A DNA stretch of 64,000 bases from contig NZ_CP030261.1 of the NCBI RefSeq assembly GCF_003312915.1, positions 4,464,001 to 4,528,000 on the forward strand. Direction: 5' to 3'. How positions within the stretch are numbered: the first letter of the stretch is position 1; each line of letters starts with the position of its first letter. The translations under genes were made by a program, and so were the position numbers. Positions 35,001 through 45,000 of this stretch are shown here, in pieces. The notes beneath the pieces were generated by a model. The model did not search any database. It worked only from the letters and a program-made list of their open reading frames with translations, and was not told the DNA's origin. The DNA comes from Flavobacterium fluviale (GTDB lineage: Bacteria; Bacteroidota; Bacteroidia; Flavobacteriales; Flavobacteriaceae).

Positions 35001-36091
35001 TTATTGGTTTTACTCATTTATTGATGAAAACTGATCTTGAAGAAATTCAGGAAAAATACATGACCACTATCAACCAGTCGGCGCATTCGCTGCTCGAAAT
35101 TATAAATGATATTCTGGATTTCTCCAAAATCGAAGCAGGAAAACTAGAGCTGTTTATTGATCTTTATGATATCAAGAAAGTACTAGGACAAGTTTTTGAT
35201 TTAATTGTCTACGAATCCAATCAAAAAAACTTGGAACTCGAATTGAATATAGATCCCGATGTTCCAAAATATATCTGGACAGATATTGTAAGAATCAAAC
35301 AAATTTTGATTAATCTTCTCTCGAATGCAGTAAAATTTACGAGCGAAGGTTCTATAAAATTAAATGTGTCGGTATTAGAAAAAAAGAAAAACAACAATTG
35401 TGTCATTCGCTTTGCTGTTATTGATACAGGAATAGGGATTTTAGAAAAGAACCAAAAGAAAATCTTTAAAGCGTTTTCGCAGGAAGATAGTTCTACAACT
35501 AGGAAATTTGGAGGAACAGGATTAGGTTTAACGATTTCTAATCAGCTTCTTGCTTTGATGGAAAGCCGTTTACAGCTTGAAAGCAAAATTAACGAAGGAA
35601 GCACTTTTTACTTTGATTTAAACCTAAAAACGAGCAACCAAAGTATTAGTGATAAATACAACGCGGAACTTAAAAGTTTAAATATCGAATTGGACCATGA
35701 GGACAGCGAACCAAACGATCATGATATTACATTTTTAATTGTCGAGGACAACAAAGTAAATATGCTTCTTCTTAAAACAATTATTAAAAATCTTTACAGT
35801 AAGGCTTACATCTGCGAATGCGAAAATGGTTACGAAGCAATCCAGCAGTTTGAAAAAATTAATCCGACGATTGTTTTTATGGATATTCAAATGCCAATTA
35901 TGAATGGTTACGAAACTACAAGAGCCATTAGAAACACCAAAAAAGGACGAGATATTCCGATAATTGCGGTTACAGCCGGAGCAGAAAAAGACGAAAGAAA
36001 CAAATGTATTTCTGCTGGAATGGATGATTATATTTCAAAACCTATTATGAAAGGAAGTGTTGAGGAAACATTAATTAAGTGGCTTGGGTAA
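32039..36091 (+). CDS. Hybrid sensor histidine kinase/response regulator
   Basis: 1350 residues. About seven membrane helices (residues ~40-245) are followed by PAS (~250-345), PAS (~355-475), GAF (~490-650), GAF (~665-830), PAS (~840-960), HisKA with phospho-acceptor His979 (DFLANMSHEIRTPLNGIIGF), HATPase_c (SNAVKFTSEGS, DTGIGI, GGTGLGLTIS) and a receiver with Asp1282 (IVFMDIQMPIMNGYE). There is no output domain, so it probably passes phosphate to a separate Hpt protein. No partner regulator is adjacent. Confidence 0.95.
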   Translation: MASDYSIFTSVIAGISSIGNIMESIMTGWYASNSDIIFYNNPKLIVLGLSLLAFLSLLVYQFFKIKAKIGYFIEKKKEQETISKEYQLYILFFGIAVIVIEIINEIFKIRPKSLLVVNVSIGVCVLLLYAVTNKIKWIRDKIQQIFICCFFIYMAYVAFNIVTLSNDVVPIIVFLISFFFSYSILKPIKIYWLFAALTFLFLVATVTFQLIPVKSSILLLNFCILIFIINQVKYAVLLNNRDNFRFASEIVHKGNSLTIAFNKKGEILFCSETVTPILGYQPEEVMGLNFWELTQDSEFLEKLNPFKNHENKLYIRKLKSGNGEFKYIQWKDKKFSDDLIISIGQDVTEQIIVQDQYKNLIQTATDIIFEIDAEGHFTFINEFGFSILGYSKKEIIQKHYSNFIQEHYIKSAVDFYENLALNENNYPIIEIPILKKNGEEIWVSQKIIVRRNDLGITTGFSGIARDITEKKNIENEKKRRLKKIEAYNNSTKKLSTTDFSKYDKLNTVIDLIIKEAATISNANRVSFWKYHKDLITCKNLYSLDNQNLNDKNILNKESYPIYFETLSNKAIINAPDVFNKLETSEFEKIYFTKNNIKSMLDVPIFFTGQLAGVVCFESTERKREWDNEDINYARTISDVISLAISSQMRLEAERRLEFKSHLLSALSLCTEKFLLSKTTQQMFQETYDIIGKAAKVDHMYYYEKDPIYNTVSQKYKWSREGIEHQITPLRHMTEDNLKEIYEAAQQKKILNTFTRKLDEGFFKTLLINNEIKSILILPLYINDIFTGFIGFDDCTKEKRWSEEEIYIFQVLANNISSALERNRNENKILESEEKFKLIANNIPGTVYLSKFDAFSTKIFLNDEVLNLTGYSKSEFIENNLSFLSLIHHDDKEEVINSQIDNLQKGMPLHNVYRIKRKSGEYIWVEEFGDVIKRDDEIEFVGGIYFDITNKKEIEDAIKAKQLAEAANKSKSDFLANMSHEIRTPLNGIIGFTHLLMKTDLEEIQEKYMTTINQSAHSLLEIINDILDFSKIEAGKLELFIDLYDIKKVLGQVFDLIVYESNQKNLELELNIDPDVPKYIWTDIVRIKQILINLLSNAVKFTSEGSIKLNVSVLEKKKNNNCVIRFAVIDTGIGILEKNQKKIFKAFSQEDSSTTRKFGGTGLGLTISNQLLALMESRLQLESKINEGSTFYFDLNLKTSNQSISDKYNAELKSLNIELDHEDSEPNDHDITFLIVEDNKVNMLLLKTIIKNLYSKAYICECENGYEAIQQFEKINPTIVFMDIQMPIMNGYETTRAIRNTKKGRDIPIIAVTAGAEKDERNKCISAGMDDYISKPIMKGSVEETLIKWLG

Positions 36092-36270
36092 TTTTTTATT
36101 CAGTAATAGTCGCGGTTTCTGAAAAAAATTAGAATTTAAAAAGCAGTCTTTTACACTAAAAATTTAATAAAATCTTTTTTAAAAACATTCATCTCCGATT
36201 GCAAAATTTATCATAAAAAATATATAAATTCGTACAATCAATTCGATAATAAGTTTAAAAACAATTCAAT

Positions 36271-37119
36271 ATGAAGTGGCTCGGCAGAAGACAAAGTGAC
36301 AATGTAGAAGACAGAAGAGGTTTATCCGGCGGGAAAGTAATCGCAGGAGGCGGTGTTATTGGTATAATTATTTTATTACTTAATGTTTTTGGCGGCGAAA
36401 CCGGCCAGCAGATAGCACCAATTCTAGAACAAATGCAGGGCGGACAGTCACAAACTGAAACTGCAGTTCCTTTAAGCAAAGAGGACGAAGAAATGGGAAA
36501 CTTTGTAAAAGTTATTTTGGCCGATAATGAGGACATCTGGAGCAAAATTTTTTCAGAAAACGGAATGACATACGAGAAACCAAAATTAGTTCTTTTTAAA
36601 GGCTCTGTACAAACTGCCTGCGGTGGTGCATCATCAGCTTCTGGTCCGTTTTATTGTCCTGGAGACCGTAAGGTTTATATGGATTTAGCTTTTTTCGAAG
36701 AATTAAAAACAAAATTTGGTGCTAAAGGAGGTGACTTTGCGATCGCATATGTTATTGCGCATGAAATTGGTCATCACATTCAAACCTTATTAGGAACATC
36801 CTCCAAAATGCGTCAGGACCAACAAGGAAAAAGTGAAGCAGAAGCCAATAAATTATCGGTTGCGCTAGAACTGCAAGCTGATTTTTACGCAGGAGTGTGG
36901 GCTCACTACAATCAAGAAAATTTAGACCCTGGAGATATTGAGGAAGCATTAAGTGCTGCGAATGCGGTTGGAGATGATGCCATACAAAGTAAAATGCAAG
37001 GCCACGTGGTTCCAGATTCTTTTACTCACGGAACTTCAGAACAAAGAATGTATTGGTTTACGAAAGGCTTTAAAAGCGGTGATATTAAACAAGGAAATAC
37101 ATTTGATGAAATTCGATAA
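36271..37119 (+). CDS. Neutral zinc metallopeptidase (YpfJ family)
   Basis: 282 residues. MKWLGRRQSDNVEDRRGLSG is the family N terminus, followed by one membrane segment (GGGVIGIIILLLNVFGG) and the domain with VIAHEIGHHIQTLLG (zinc His164 and His168, Glu165 catalytic) and LELQADFYAGVWAHY. The ACGGASSASGPFYCPGDRKV stretch is also typical. It is probably a membrane-anchored peptidase. A terminator follows. Confidence 0.93.
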   Translation: MKWLGRRQSDNVEDRRGLSGGKVIAGGGVIGIIILLLNVFGGETGQQIAPILEQMQGGQSQTETAVPLSKEDEEMGNFVKVILADNEDIWSKIFSENGMTYEKPKLVLFKGSVQTACGGASSASGPFYCPGDRKVYMDLAFFEELKTKFGAKGGDFAIAYVIAHEIGHHIQTLLGTSSKMRQDQQGKSEAEANKLSVALELQADFYAGVWAHYNQENLDPGDIEEALSAANAVGDDAIQSKMQGHVVPDSFTHGTSEQRMYWFTKGFKSGDIKQGNTFDEIR

Positions 37120-37148
37120 TACATAAACCAAATATATTAACCACCAGA

Positions 37149-37179
37149 AAAGCACAACCTAACAGTTGTGCTTTTTTTA
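37149..37179 (+). terminator. Terminator of the metallopeptidase gene
   Basis: AAGCACAAC pairs with GTTGTGCTT and is followed by a T tract. Confidence 0.8.
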
Positions 37180-37292
37180 TGAAACTCCAATAAAAAAATT
37201 CCAAATTCCAATCTCTCACGGATGAAACCATAAGTTATATCAAATTGGAATTTGGAATTTAAAATATTGAAATTTTCCCGAAGGGATTATAA

Positions 37293-37325
37293 ACAAAAAA
37301 AGCCTTGAATTTCTTCAAGGCTTTA
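37293..37325 (-). terminator. Terminator of tRNA-His
   Basis: On the minus strand AAAGCCTTGAA pairs with TTCAAGGCTTT, followed by seven T, a few bases after the tRNA 3' end. Confidence 0.8.
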
Positions 37326-37331
37326 AATCTG

Positions 37332-37406
37332 GGTGGCTGACCGGGTTCGAACCGGCGACCCGCGGCACCACAAACCGCTACTCTAACCAGCTGAGCTACA
37401 ACCACC
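37332..37406 (-). tRNA. tRNA-His (GTG)
   Basis: A full cloverleaf is visible on the minus strand: acceptor GTGGTTG/CAGCCAC, the extra 5' G (G-1) opposite C73 that marks tRNA-His, D arm GCTCAGCTGGTTAGAGT, anticodon arm CGGTTTGTGGTGCCG with anticodon GTG, and T arm CCGGTTCGAACCCGG. CCA is not encoded. A terminator follows it. Confidence 0.96.
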
Positions 37407-37471
37407 ATTTTTGCTTAGCGAGTGCAAATATATAACAAAGGTTTACTTCTACAAAGAAAAAAATGAAAAAT

Positions 37472-38188
37472 TTACAACAAATTTTCTAAGCTATTGACTG
37501 CCAAACATCTTTCAACAGTAAAACCTTCAGCAAAATCTTTCCCAACTAATCTTCCTAAGTCCTGCGCGCGGTAATTTAGACTTTCAAAGAAGTTTTTACT
37601 GGTAATTGGCGTAGCAGGTTCTTTTGAATTCGGATCGTAAAATTGTGTTTTATATGCCGAGATCGCTTCTACTTTTTTATTCTCAAAACCTGTAATGTCT
37701 ACGACAAAGTCAGGAGTAATGTTTTTCCACTGGATGTAGTGGTATACCACTTTAGGTCTCCAAGCCTCTTGTTTCTCTCCATCAATGGAAGTTTCTATTT
37801 TCATTAAACCAGATAAAAAGCAAGAATCAGAAACTAATTTGCTTCCCTTTCCGTGATCAATATGGCGGTCATCAATTGCATTACACAATACAATTTCTGG
37901 TTTATACTTACGAATCATTTTAATGACTTCTAATTGGTGTTTTTCATCATTCACAAAAAAACCATCACGCATTGCTAAATTTTCACGCACAGCGACGCCT
38001 AAAATCTTTGCAGCATCTTTCGCTTCCCGGTCTCTTATTTCTGCAGTTCCGCGCGTTCCTAATTCGCCGCGCGTTAAATCAACAATACCCACTTTTTTAC
38101 CAAGTGATACTTCTTTTAAAATTGTTCCCGCACATCCCAATTCTACATCGTCTGGATGCGCGCCAAAGGCCAATATGTCTAATTTCAT
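37472..38188 (-). CDS. bshB1: Bacillithiol biosynthesis deacetylase BshB1
   Basis: 238 residues from the ATG at 38188 (MKLDILAFGAHPDDVELGCA), where the catalytic AHPDD zinc motif begins; an upstream start at 38221 adds 11 unlikely residues. ILGVAVRENLAMRDGFF and DDRHIDHGKGSKLVSDSC give the remaining zinc ligand (HxxHG) region. It deacetylates N-acetylglucosaminyl-malate in bacillithiol synthesis, a low-molecular-weight thiol of Bacteroidota. No other bsh gene is in the window. Confidence 0.93.
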   Translation of the reverse strand: MKLDILAFGAHPDDVELGCAGTILKEVSLGKKVGIVDLTRGELGTRGTAEIRDREAKDAAKILGVAVRENLAMRDGFFVNDEKHQLEVIKMIRKYKPEIVLCNAIDDRHIDHGKGSKLVSDSCFLSGLMKIETSIDGEKQEAWRPKVVYHYIQWKNITPDFVVDITGFENKKVEAISAYKTQFYDPNSKEPATPITSKNFFESLNYRAQDLGRLVGKDFAEGFTVERCLAVNSLENLL

Positions 38189-38274
38189 TGTCTTTATTTT
38201 AGTCACAGTTTTCAGTCGCACTTCTCAGTCTCAGCAAAACTGAAAACTGTGACTGCGACTGAAAACTTATTTTT

Positions 38275-39342
38275 TTAATCTCTTTTCAAAACTCTCTTCA
38301 TCGTCATCGATTTGTTGACGCTTTCCTCCCATTCTTTTTCTGGAATACTTTCTTTGGTAATACCGCATCCCATATACAAAATGGCTTTGTCTTCCTGAAT
38401 CTGCATGCTTCGTAAATTTACAAATAAATCAGAACTTGCATTATTTCCTGAAAAACTGCTGTTCAATTCGCCTAAAAAACCTGTGTAGAAAGTTCTATCG
38501 TAGTTTTCATTTTCAATAATAAATGCTTTTGCTTTTTTCTTTGGCAGACCGCAAACGGCAGGCGTTGGATGCAAGGTATCAATAACTTCTTCTAAAGTGG
38601 AGTTATCATTTAAAACTCCAGAAATATCTGTTTTGATATGCCAGATCGATCCCGCTTTAAGACTGTACGGTTCTGAAACCACAACCGAAGCCGCAAATTC
38701 GCGAAGTCTTTTTACAATAAAATCGGTTACATACTGCTGTTCGTCTTTTTCTTTTTGCTGCCAGACAATTTCAGTTTCTAAATTATCTTTCTGCGTTCCC
38801 GCCAAAGCCATTGTTTCAAAAACATTTCCATTTGCTTTTAAAAGCTTTTCAGGTGTTGCTCCCATCCAAAGTCCAATTTTTGGATGAAAAAAGCAATAAC
38901 AGAAAGTCGCTGGATACAATTGAACCAAATGCTGAAAGGTTTCAACAAAATCAAATTCCGTTAACGGAACTTCTTCGCATCTCGATAAAACGACTTTTTT
39001 GAATTCTCCATTTTTAATGGCATTGATTCCCTGCGCAACCAAATATTCATATTGAAATTTCGGTTCAGGATTAAAATTTAAATCATCAATTTTGACAGGT
39101 TCAAATGCTGTAACTTCTTTTTCTGCAGTAATAATTTCCGATTCGCTTTCTGGAATTAAAATCAATTGCTTTTCATCAAAAGAAGCAAAAACAAAGCCTT
39201 TTTCGCTGTAATCCGAAACGGTGTACAAAGTATTATTCTGCTGTAAAATCCCAATAAGATTAGTAGTATTGGGTTTGGAATAAAGTACAAATGGTAAATT
39301 TTGTTCTTTATGATTTTTAATTTTTAAGAAAAATGGATTCAT
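38275..39342 (-). CDS. menF: Isochorismate synthase (chorismate-binding enzyme)
   Basis: 355 residues. INAIKNGEFKKVVLSRCEEV, IGLWMGATPEKLLKANGNVF, MALAGTQKD, HPTPAVCGLPKKKAKAFI and YDRTFYTGFLGE form the chorismate-utilising core with Mg2+ glutamates. The length and the adjacent thioesterase gene (2 bases upstream) point to menaquinone synthesis rather than siderophore or anthranilate pathways. The symbol is inferred from context. Confidence 0.82.
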   Translation of the reverse strand: MNPFFLKIKNHKEQNLPFVLYSKPNTTNLIGILQQNNTLYTVSDYSEKGFVFASFDEKQLILIPESESEIITAEKEVTAFEPVKIDDLNFNPEPKFQYEYLVAQGINAIKNGEFKKVVLSRCEEVPLTEFDFVETFQHLVQLYPATFCYCFFHPKIGLWMGATPEKLLKANGNVFETMALAGTQKDNLETEIVWQQKEKDEQQYVTDFIVKRLREFAASVVVSEPYSLKAGSIWHIKTDISGVLNDNSTLEEVIDTLHPTPAVCGLPKKKAKAFIIENENYDRTFYTGFLGELNSSFSGNNASSDLFVNLRSMQIQEDKAILYMGCGITKESIPEKEWEESVNKSMTMKRVLKRD

Positions 39343-39344
39343 AA

Positions 39345-39776
39345 TTATTCACTTTTCTTTCTATCCAAAACCATATTCGTCAATTTGCAAAGCGAAATCA
39401 AATTTCCAGCTTCATCTGTAATTTTAATTTCCCACAAATGAACCGTTCTTCCTTTATGGATAATTCTGGCTGTACCAAAAACATAACCTTCACGAATACT
39501 TTTTAGGTGATTTGCCGAAATTTCGATACCTCTTACCTCCTGCTCTTTCGGATTGATAAAAAAGAAAGAAGCCGCACTTCCTACACTTTCTGCTAAAGCT
39601 ACAGAAGCTCCGCCGTGCAGCAATCCCATTGGCTGGTGAACACTTGGATTTACAGGCATTTTTGCAGTTAAAAAATCTTCTCCGGCGTCGATATATTCTA
39701 TTTTCAGCGTTTCCATCAAAGTGTTTTTAGAAAACTCATTGCATCGCGCCAAAATCTGCTCTTTTGTATGATTCAT
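39345..39776 (-). CDS. PaaI-type hotdog thioesterase (probable DHNA-CoA thioesterase)
   Basis: 143 residues from the ATG at 39776 (MNHTKEQILARCNEFSKNTL); longer in-frame starts are hydrophobic and lack family support. The hotdog motif VHQPMGLLHGGASVALAESV contains the conserved H-G-G and catalytic Glu. It precedes menF by 2 bases, so it likely hydrolyses 1,4-dihydroxy-2-naphthoyl-CoA in menaquinone synthesis. A general acyl-CoA thioesterase role is the alternative. Confidence 0.85.
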   Translation of the reverse strand: MNHTKEQILARCNEFSKNTLMETLKIEYIDAGEDFLTAKMPVNPSVHQPMGLLHGGASVALAESVGSAASFFFINPKEQEVRGIEISANHLKSIREGYVFGTARIIHKGRTVHLWEIKITDEAGNLISLCKLTNMVLDRKKSE

Positions 39777-39918
39777 TAAAATAAACTTTAAAAACGTAAA
39801 ATTAAAGAAAGATAAGACACAAATCGAAAAATCGGATTCTAAATTGAAAATCATTTATGAACTTGTCAGTTTTTTGCTATTTTTACAAAATCAATCTTTG
39901 GCGTTAATTATTTTTTTT

Positions 39919-40031
39919 GCCACAGATTACACAGATTTTATGGATTTAAAAAAATAACAGTCAGGAATTGAATTGAATTAAAATTCGTGGAGTTCGAGGC
40001 AAAAAATCATTTTAATTCTTTAATCTGTGGC
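39919..40031. repeat. GCCACAGATTA repeat copy
   Basis: TTGCCACAGATTACACAGAT at the left and TTTAATCTGTGGC at the right. It is the same intergenic repeat family as at 26599. Confidence 0.7.
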
Positions 40032-40048
40032 TAAAAAAAACTATTTAA

Positions 40049-41557
40049 ATGCGTCAATACTTTACAATCTTTATTCTGGGTTTAATTCTAGCTTTTGGTT
40101 CATGTCGAACTGATTTTGATACTGTTGCTAGTACAGGAGATTTAAAGTTTTCAAAAGACACTGTTTATTTAGATACTGTTTTTAAAAATATTGGTTCCAG
40201 CACTTATCAGCTTAAAGTTTACAACCGAAGTAAAAACGACATCTCGATTCCAATTGTACAGTTTAAAAAAGGTTTAAGTTCTAAATACCGCATGACCGTT
40301 GACGGAATGACCGGCACTAACGGCAAGATCTTTAAAGATGTTACGCTTTTAGCGAAAGACAGTTTGTATATTTTTATAGAAACAACAGCAGATATTACAG
40401 ATGCCAATCCGACTGATTTTCTATATACGGATGAAATCCAGTTCGACAGCGGGGCTAATCTTCAGGAAGCAGCTTTAGTTACTTTGATTCAAGATGCTGT
40501 TTTCTTATACCCTAACCAAAATCCTGATGGAACAAAAGAAAAAATTAAAATCGACGGCAAAGATGTTGATGGATTTTATTTGAGTGAAAGTGATGCAGTT
40601 AACGGAAACGAATTGATTTTTACCAAACAAAAACCTTACGTAATCTACGGATACGCAGGAGTTCCAGATAATAAAACCGTAACTTTTGAAGCCGGCGCAA
40701 GAGTCCATTTTCACGCTAATTCTGGTTTATATGTTGGCAATAATGCTTCATTGCAGATTAACGGAACAGCGTCAAAAACGGATCAATTAGAAAATGAAGT
40801 TATTTTTGAAGGAGACCGTTTAGAATCTTTATATTCTAATATTCCTGGACAGTGGAAATCGGTTATTTTTTCTAACGGAAGTGCTAATCATTCTATCAAT
40901 CATTTGACTTTAAAAAATGCGGTTACTGGGTTAGACTTTAAAAATCCATCCAACACGGTTGAAATTAAAGATACGCAGATTTACAATTGTGTTGAATACG
41001 GAATTTTAGCTGAAAACAGTCATATTATTGCTGAAAACATCGTAATCAATTATGCTGGTATAGCAAGTTTATTATGCGTTTACGGCGGCGATTATAGTTT
41101 CACGCATTGTACTTTTAACAATAATTGGTCAAACCCTTCGCATTTTGCAGTCAGTTTAAGCAATAGCTTAACCGGCAAAACTCCTGAGACAAATGCGCTG
41201 ACAAATGCAACTTTCAATAATTGCATTATTTTCGGTTCTAATTTTAACGAATTGAATTTGAGTAAAAACACAAGCGCTGCTTTTGTCTATCAGTTCAATA
41301 ATTGTTTACTGAAATTCGGAAATACGTCAAATCCTGATTATCAATTCAAATCAGATACACAGCATTACAACAATATCATTTTAAATGAAAATCCGAAGTT
41401 TTATAATGTCGCTCAGAATAAATTTAACATTGATAAAACTTCTGCCGCTTTCGCGAAAGGAAATCCGGCATATATAATTCCGTTAGATATTTTAGGAATT
41501 ACGAGAACTTCTCCGCCAGATTTAGGTGCTTATCAGAGTCAAGATTTTCCTAAATAG
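40049..41557 (+). CDS. Lipoprotein with right-handed beta-helix domain
   Basis: 502 residues. A lipobox (LGLILAFGSC) gives a lipid-anchored start. Residues ~30-150 form a beta-rich Ig-like part (FKNIGSSTYQLKVYNRSKND). Residues ~200-460 carry repeated short strands typical of a parallel beta-helix (INGTASKTDQLENEVIFEGD, LTLKNAVTGLDFKNPSNTVE, YGILAENSHIIAENIVIN, FTHCTFNNNWSN). It probably faces the cell surface or periplasm. Substrate unknown. Confidence 0.82.
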   Translation: MRQYFTIFILGLILAFGSCRTDFDTVASTGDLKFSKDTVYLDTVFKNIGSSTYQLKVYNRSKNDISIPIVQFKKGLSSKYRMTVDGMTGTNGKIFKDVTLLAKDSLYIFIETTADITDANPTDFLYTDEIQFDSGANLQEAALVTLIQDAVFLYPNQNPDGTKEKIKIDGKDVDGFYLSESDAVNGNELIFTKQKPYVIYGYAGVPDNKTVTFEAGARVHFHANSGLYVGNNASLQINGTASKTDQLENEVIFEGDRLESLYSNIPGQWKSVIFSNGSANHSINHLTLKNAVTGLDFKNPSNTVEIKDTQIYNCVEYGILAENSHIIAENIVINYAGIASLLCVYGGDYSFTHCTFNNNWSNPSHFAVSLSNSLTGKTPETNALTNATFNNCIIFGSNFNELNLSKNTSAAFVYQFNNCLLKFGNTSNPDYQFKSDTQHYNNIILNENPKFYNVAQNKFNIDKTSAAFAKGNPAYIIPLDILGITRTSPPDLGAYQSQDFPK

Positions 41558-42001
41558 CTGCTTTTGCCGCGAAGACACAAAACTCTAAGTTTTTTTATGT
41601 CATTTTTCTAGCAGATCTAGCAGATTTTGCAGATTTCTAGAATAAAACCCGATAAAAATCTGCCTTAATGCGAGCAAATCTGCATGAAATAAAACTTTTG
41701 AAGCCATCCAAAATGAAAAAAATCCGCAAAATCTGCAAAATCTGCGGGATACATTTTTTTCTAAATTTATAGTTTTTTAAATAAAATTGAAAAAGAAAAA
41801 CTTTTGCAATCTATTAAAAATAAAAACCTTTCCAACTTCAGAATTAGAAAAAAAATTGTGTCTCAGCAGTATCATGGCAAACCCCAAAATCTGCCAAAAA
41901 AAAGCAGTTTTAATTTTTTTCTAAAGACTTTGTTATCAAATTTGCGCCTGCTATTTATTTAAACTAAATTTGCAGCTCAATACAACAAACTACACAAAAA
42001 A
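41558..42001. other. Repeat-rich gap before purL
   Basis: Units such as AGCAGATTTTGCAGATTT and CCGCAAAATCTGCAAAATCT fill 41605-41755, a low-complexity repeat around the word AATCTGC. The last 60 bases hold the purL promoter. No small ORF with good signals is seen. Confidence 0.6.
41942..41972 (+). promoter_or_regulatory. purL promoter (-33 TTG, -7 TAAATTTG)
   Basis: TTG at 41942-41944 and a perfect TAAATTTG at 41965-41972 with 20 bases between, the Bacteroidota primary sigma pattern, 29 bases before the purL start codon. Confidence 0.7.
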
Positions 42002-45000
42002 ATGATCCATTTCTTTGAAAACCAAAGCAAAACTGTTTTTGCCGTACAAACGCAAAACGAAATTTCAGCTCAAGACATTTCAAAATTAAACTGGCTTTTT
42101 GCCGACGCGAATAAGATCGAAAAATCTGCATTGACAGGTTTTTTTGTTGGTCCTCGCGCTACCATGATTACACCTTGGAGTACAAATGCTGTAGAAATCA
42201 CTCAAAACATGGGTGTTCCGGGCATTATAAGAATCGAAGAATTTCACCCGGCAACGGAAGATTTTACAGATTTTGACCCAATGCTTTTTCAAAAATTCAA
42301 TGAATTAGATCAAGAAATTTTTACTATCAATATTCAGCCGGAACCAATTCTGGAAATTGATGATATTGCGACTTACAACAAAGTTGAAGGTTTAGCTTTA
42401 AGCGAAGAAGAAGTAGATTATTTAAATAATCTTGCTGCAAAACTAGGAAAAAAATTAACTGATTCTGAGATTTTTGCATTCTCGCAAGCCAATTCAGAAC
42501 ACTGCCGTCATAAGATTTTCAACGGAACTTTTGTAATCGATGGTGAAGAAAAAGAAACTTCTCTTTTCAAATTAATCAAAAAAACATCTCAGGAAAATCC
42601 TAACGATATTGTATCTGCTTACAAAGACAACGTTGCTTTTGTAAAAGGACCAAAAGTGCAGCAATTTGCACCAAAATCAGCTGACAAACCTGATTTTTAC
42701 GAAATAAAAGAATTTGATTCGGTTATCTCATTAAAAGCCGAAACACACAATTTCCCAACAACTGTAGAGCCTTTCAACGGAGCTGCAACAGGTTCAGGAG
42801 GAGAAATTCGTGACCGTTTAGCTGGAGGACAAGGTTCATTACCATTAGCAGGAACTGCAGTTTACATGACTTCATACTCTCGTTTGAACGATGACAGAAA
42901 ATGGGAAAATGCTGTTGAAGAAAGAAAATGGTTGTACCAAACGCCAATGGATATTTTAATCAAAGCTTCAAACGGAGCTTCTGATTTTGGAAATAAATTT
43001 GGACAGCCGCTTATTACAGGTTCTGTTTTAACTTTCGAACATTCAGAAAACGACCGTAAAATTGGTTACGATAAAGTAATCATGCAAGCTGGTGGAATTG
43101 GATACGGAAAACTTGATCAATCCATTAAAAAGAAACCACAAGAAGGCGATAAAATTGTAATTCTTGGTGGAGAAAATTATAGAATCGGAATGGGTGGTGC
43201 TGCGGTTTCTTCTGCAGATACTGGTGCTTTTGGTTCAGGAATCGAATTAAACGCGATTCAGCGTTCAAACCCTGAAATGCAAAAACGTGCTGCAAACGCG
43301 ATTCGCGGTTTAGTAGAAAGCGATAATAATCCAATTGTTTCTATTCACGATCACGGAGCTGGAGGGCACTTAAACTGTCTTTCTGAATTAGTGGAAGAAA
43401 CGGGAGGTTTGATCGATTTAGATAAATTACCTGTTGGAGATCCAACGCTTTCTGCAAAAGAAATTATTGGTAACGAATCTCAGGAAAGAATGGGATTGGT
43501 TATTGGTCAAAAAGATATTGATACCTTACAAAGAATTGCCGACAGAGAGCGTTCGCCAATGTATCAGGTTGGAGATGTAACGGGAGATCACCGTTTTACA
43601 TTCGAATCAAAATCAAATGGTTCAAAACCGATGGATTATGCTTTAGAAGATTTCTTCGGCAGTTCTCCAAAAACGGTTATGACAGATAAAACTATTGATA
43701 GAAAATATGCTGACGTTGCTTACAACGCAGGAGATTTTGAAAGCTATTTAAAAGATGTTTTACGTTTAGAGGCTGTTGCTTCAAAAGACTGGTTAACAAA
43801 CAAAGTTGACCGTTGCGTGGGCGGAAAAGTAGCGAAACAACAAAATGCAGGTCCGTTACAATTGCCTTTAAATAATGTTGGGGTTATGGCTTTGGATTAT
43901 TTAGGTAAAGAAGGAATCGCGACTTCTATTGGCCACGCTCCTATTGCTGCATTAATTGATCCGGTTGCGGGTTCTAGAAATGCTATTGCAGAATCGTTAT
44001 CAAACATTATCTGGGCACCAATTAAAGATGGTTTAAAAGGAATTTCACTTTCTGCCAACTGGATGTGGGCTTGTAAAAACGAAGGGGAAGACGCTCGTTT
44101 ATATGCTGCTGTTGAAGGTTGTTCTGAATTTGCAATTGAATTAGGAATCAATATTCCGACAGGAAAAGATTCACTTTCAATGAAACAAAAATATCCAAAT
44201 GACGAAGTGATCGCGCCGGGAACGGTTATTATTTCTGCTGGAGGAAACTGTACAGACATTAGAAAAGTAGTTGAACCTGTTTTACAAAAAGACGGAGATT
44301 CTATTTATTATATCAATTTGTCTCAAGATGATTTCAAATTAGGAGGTTCATCTTTTGCACAAATTAGAAACACAATCGGAAACGAAACTTCTACTATTAA
44401 AGACGCTTCTTTCTTCAAAAATGCATTTAACACGATTCAGGAATTAATCGGCGAAAGCCAGATTTTAGCTGGTCACGATATCGGAAGCGGCGGTTTAATT
44501 ACTACGCTTTTAGAAATGTGTTTTGCTGATGTGAATTTGGGTGCTAAAATTGATTTTAGCGCTTTCGCGGAAAAAGACTTATTGAAAATCCTTTTCGCAG
44601 AAAACATCGGAATCGTATTCCAGGCAAAATCAGATGCAGCTGTTGAAGCTAAATTAAAAGCTAACAATATCCAATTTTTCAAAATTGGATCTGTAACTTC
44701 TACAGAAACTCTGGAAGTTGGAAGTTGGAATTTAGATATTAAAAATTATCGTGATGTTTGGTTCGAGACTTCTTATTTATTAGATCAAAAACAATCTAAA
44801 AACGGAAGAGCTCAAGCACGTTTTGAAAACTATAAAAATCAGGTTTTAAATTATACTTTCCCAACACATTTTACAGGAAAGAAACCAGAAATCGACAATT
44901 CTAAGCCAAGACCAAAAGCTGCTATTATCCGCGAAAAAGGAAGTAATTCTGAACGTGAAATGGCAAATGCAATGTACTTAGCAGGTTTTGACGTAAAAGA

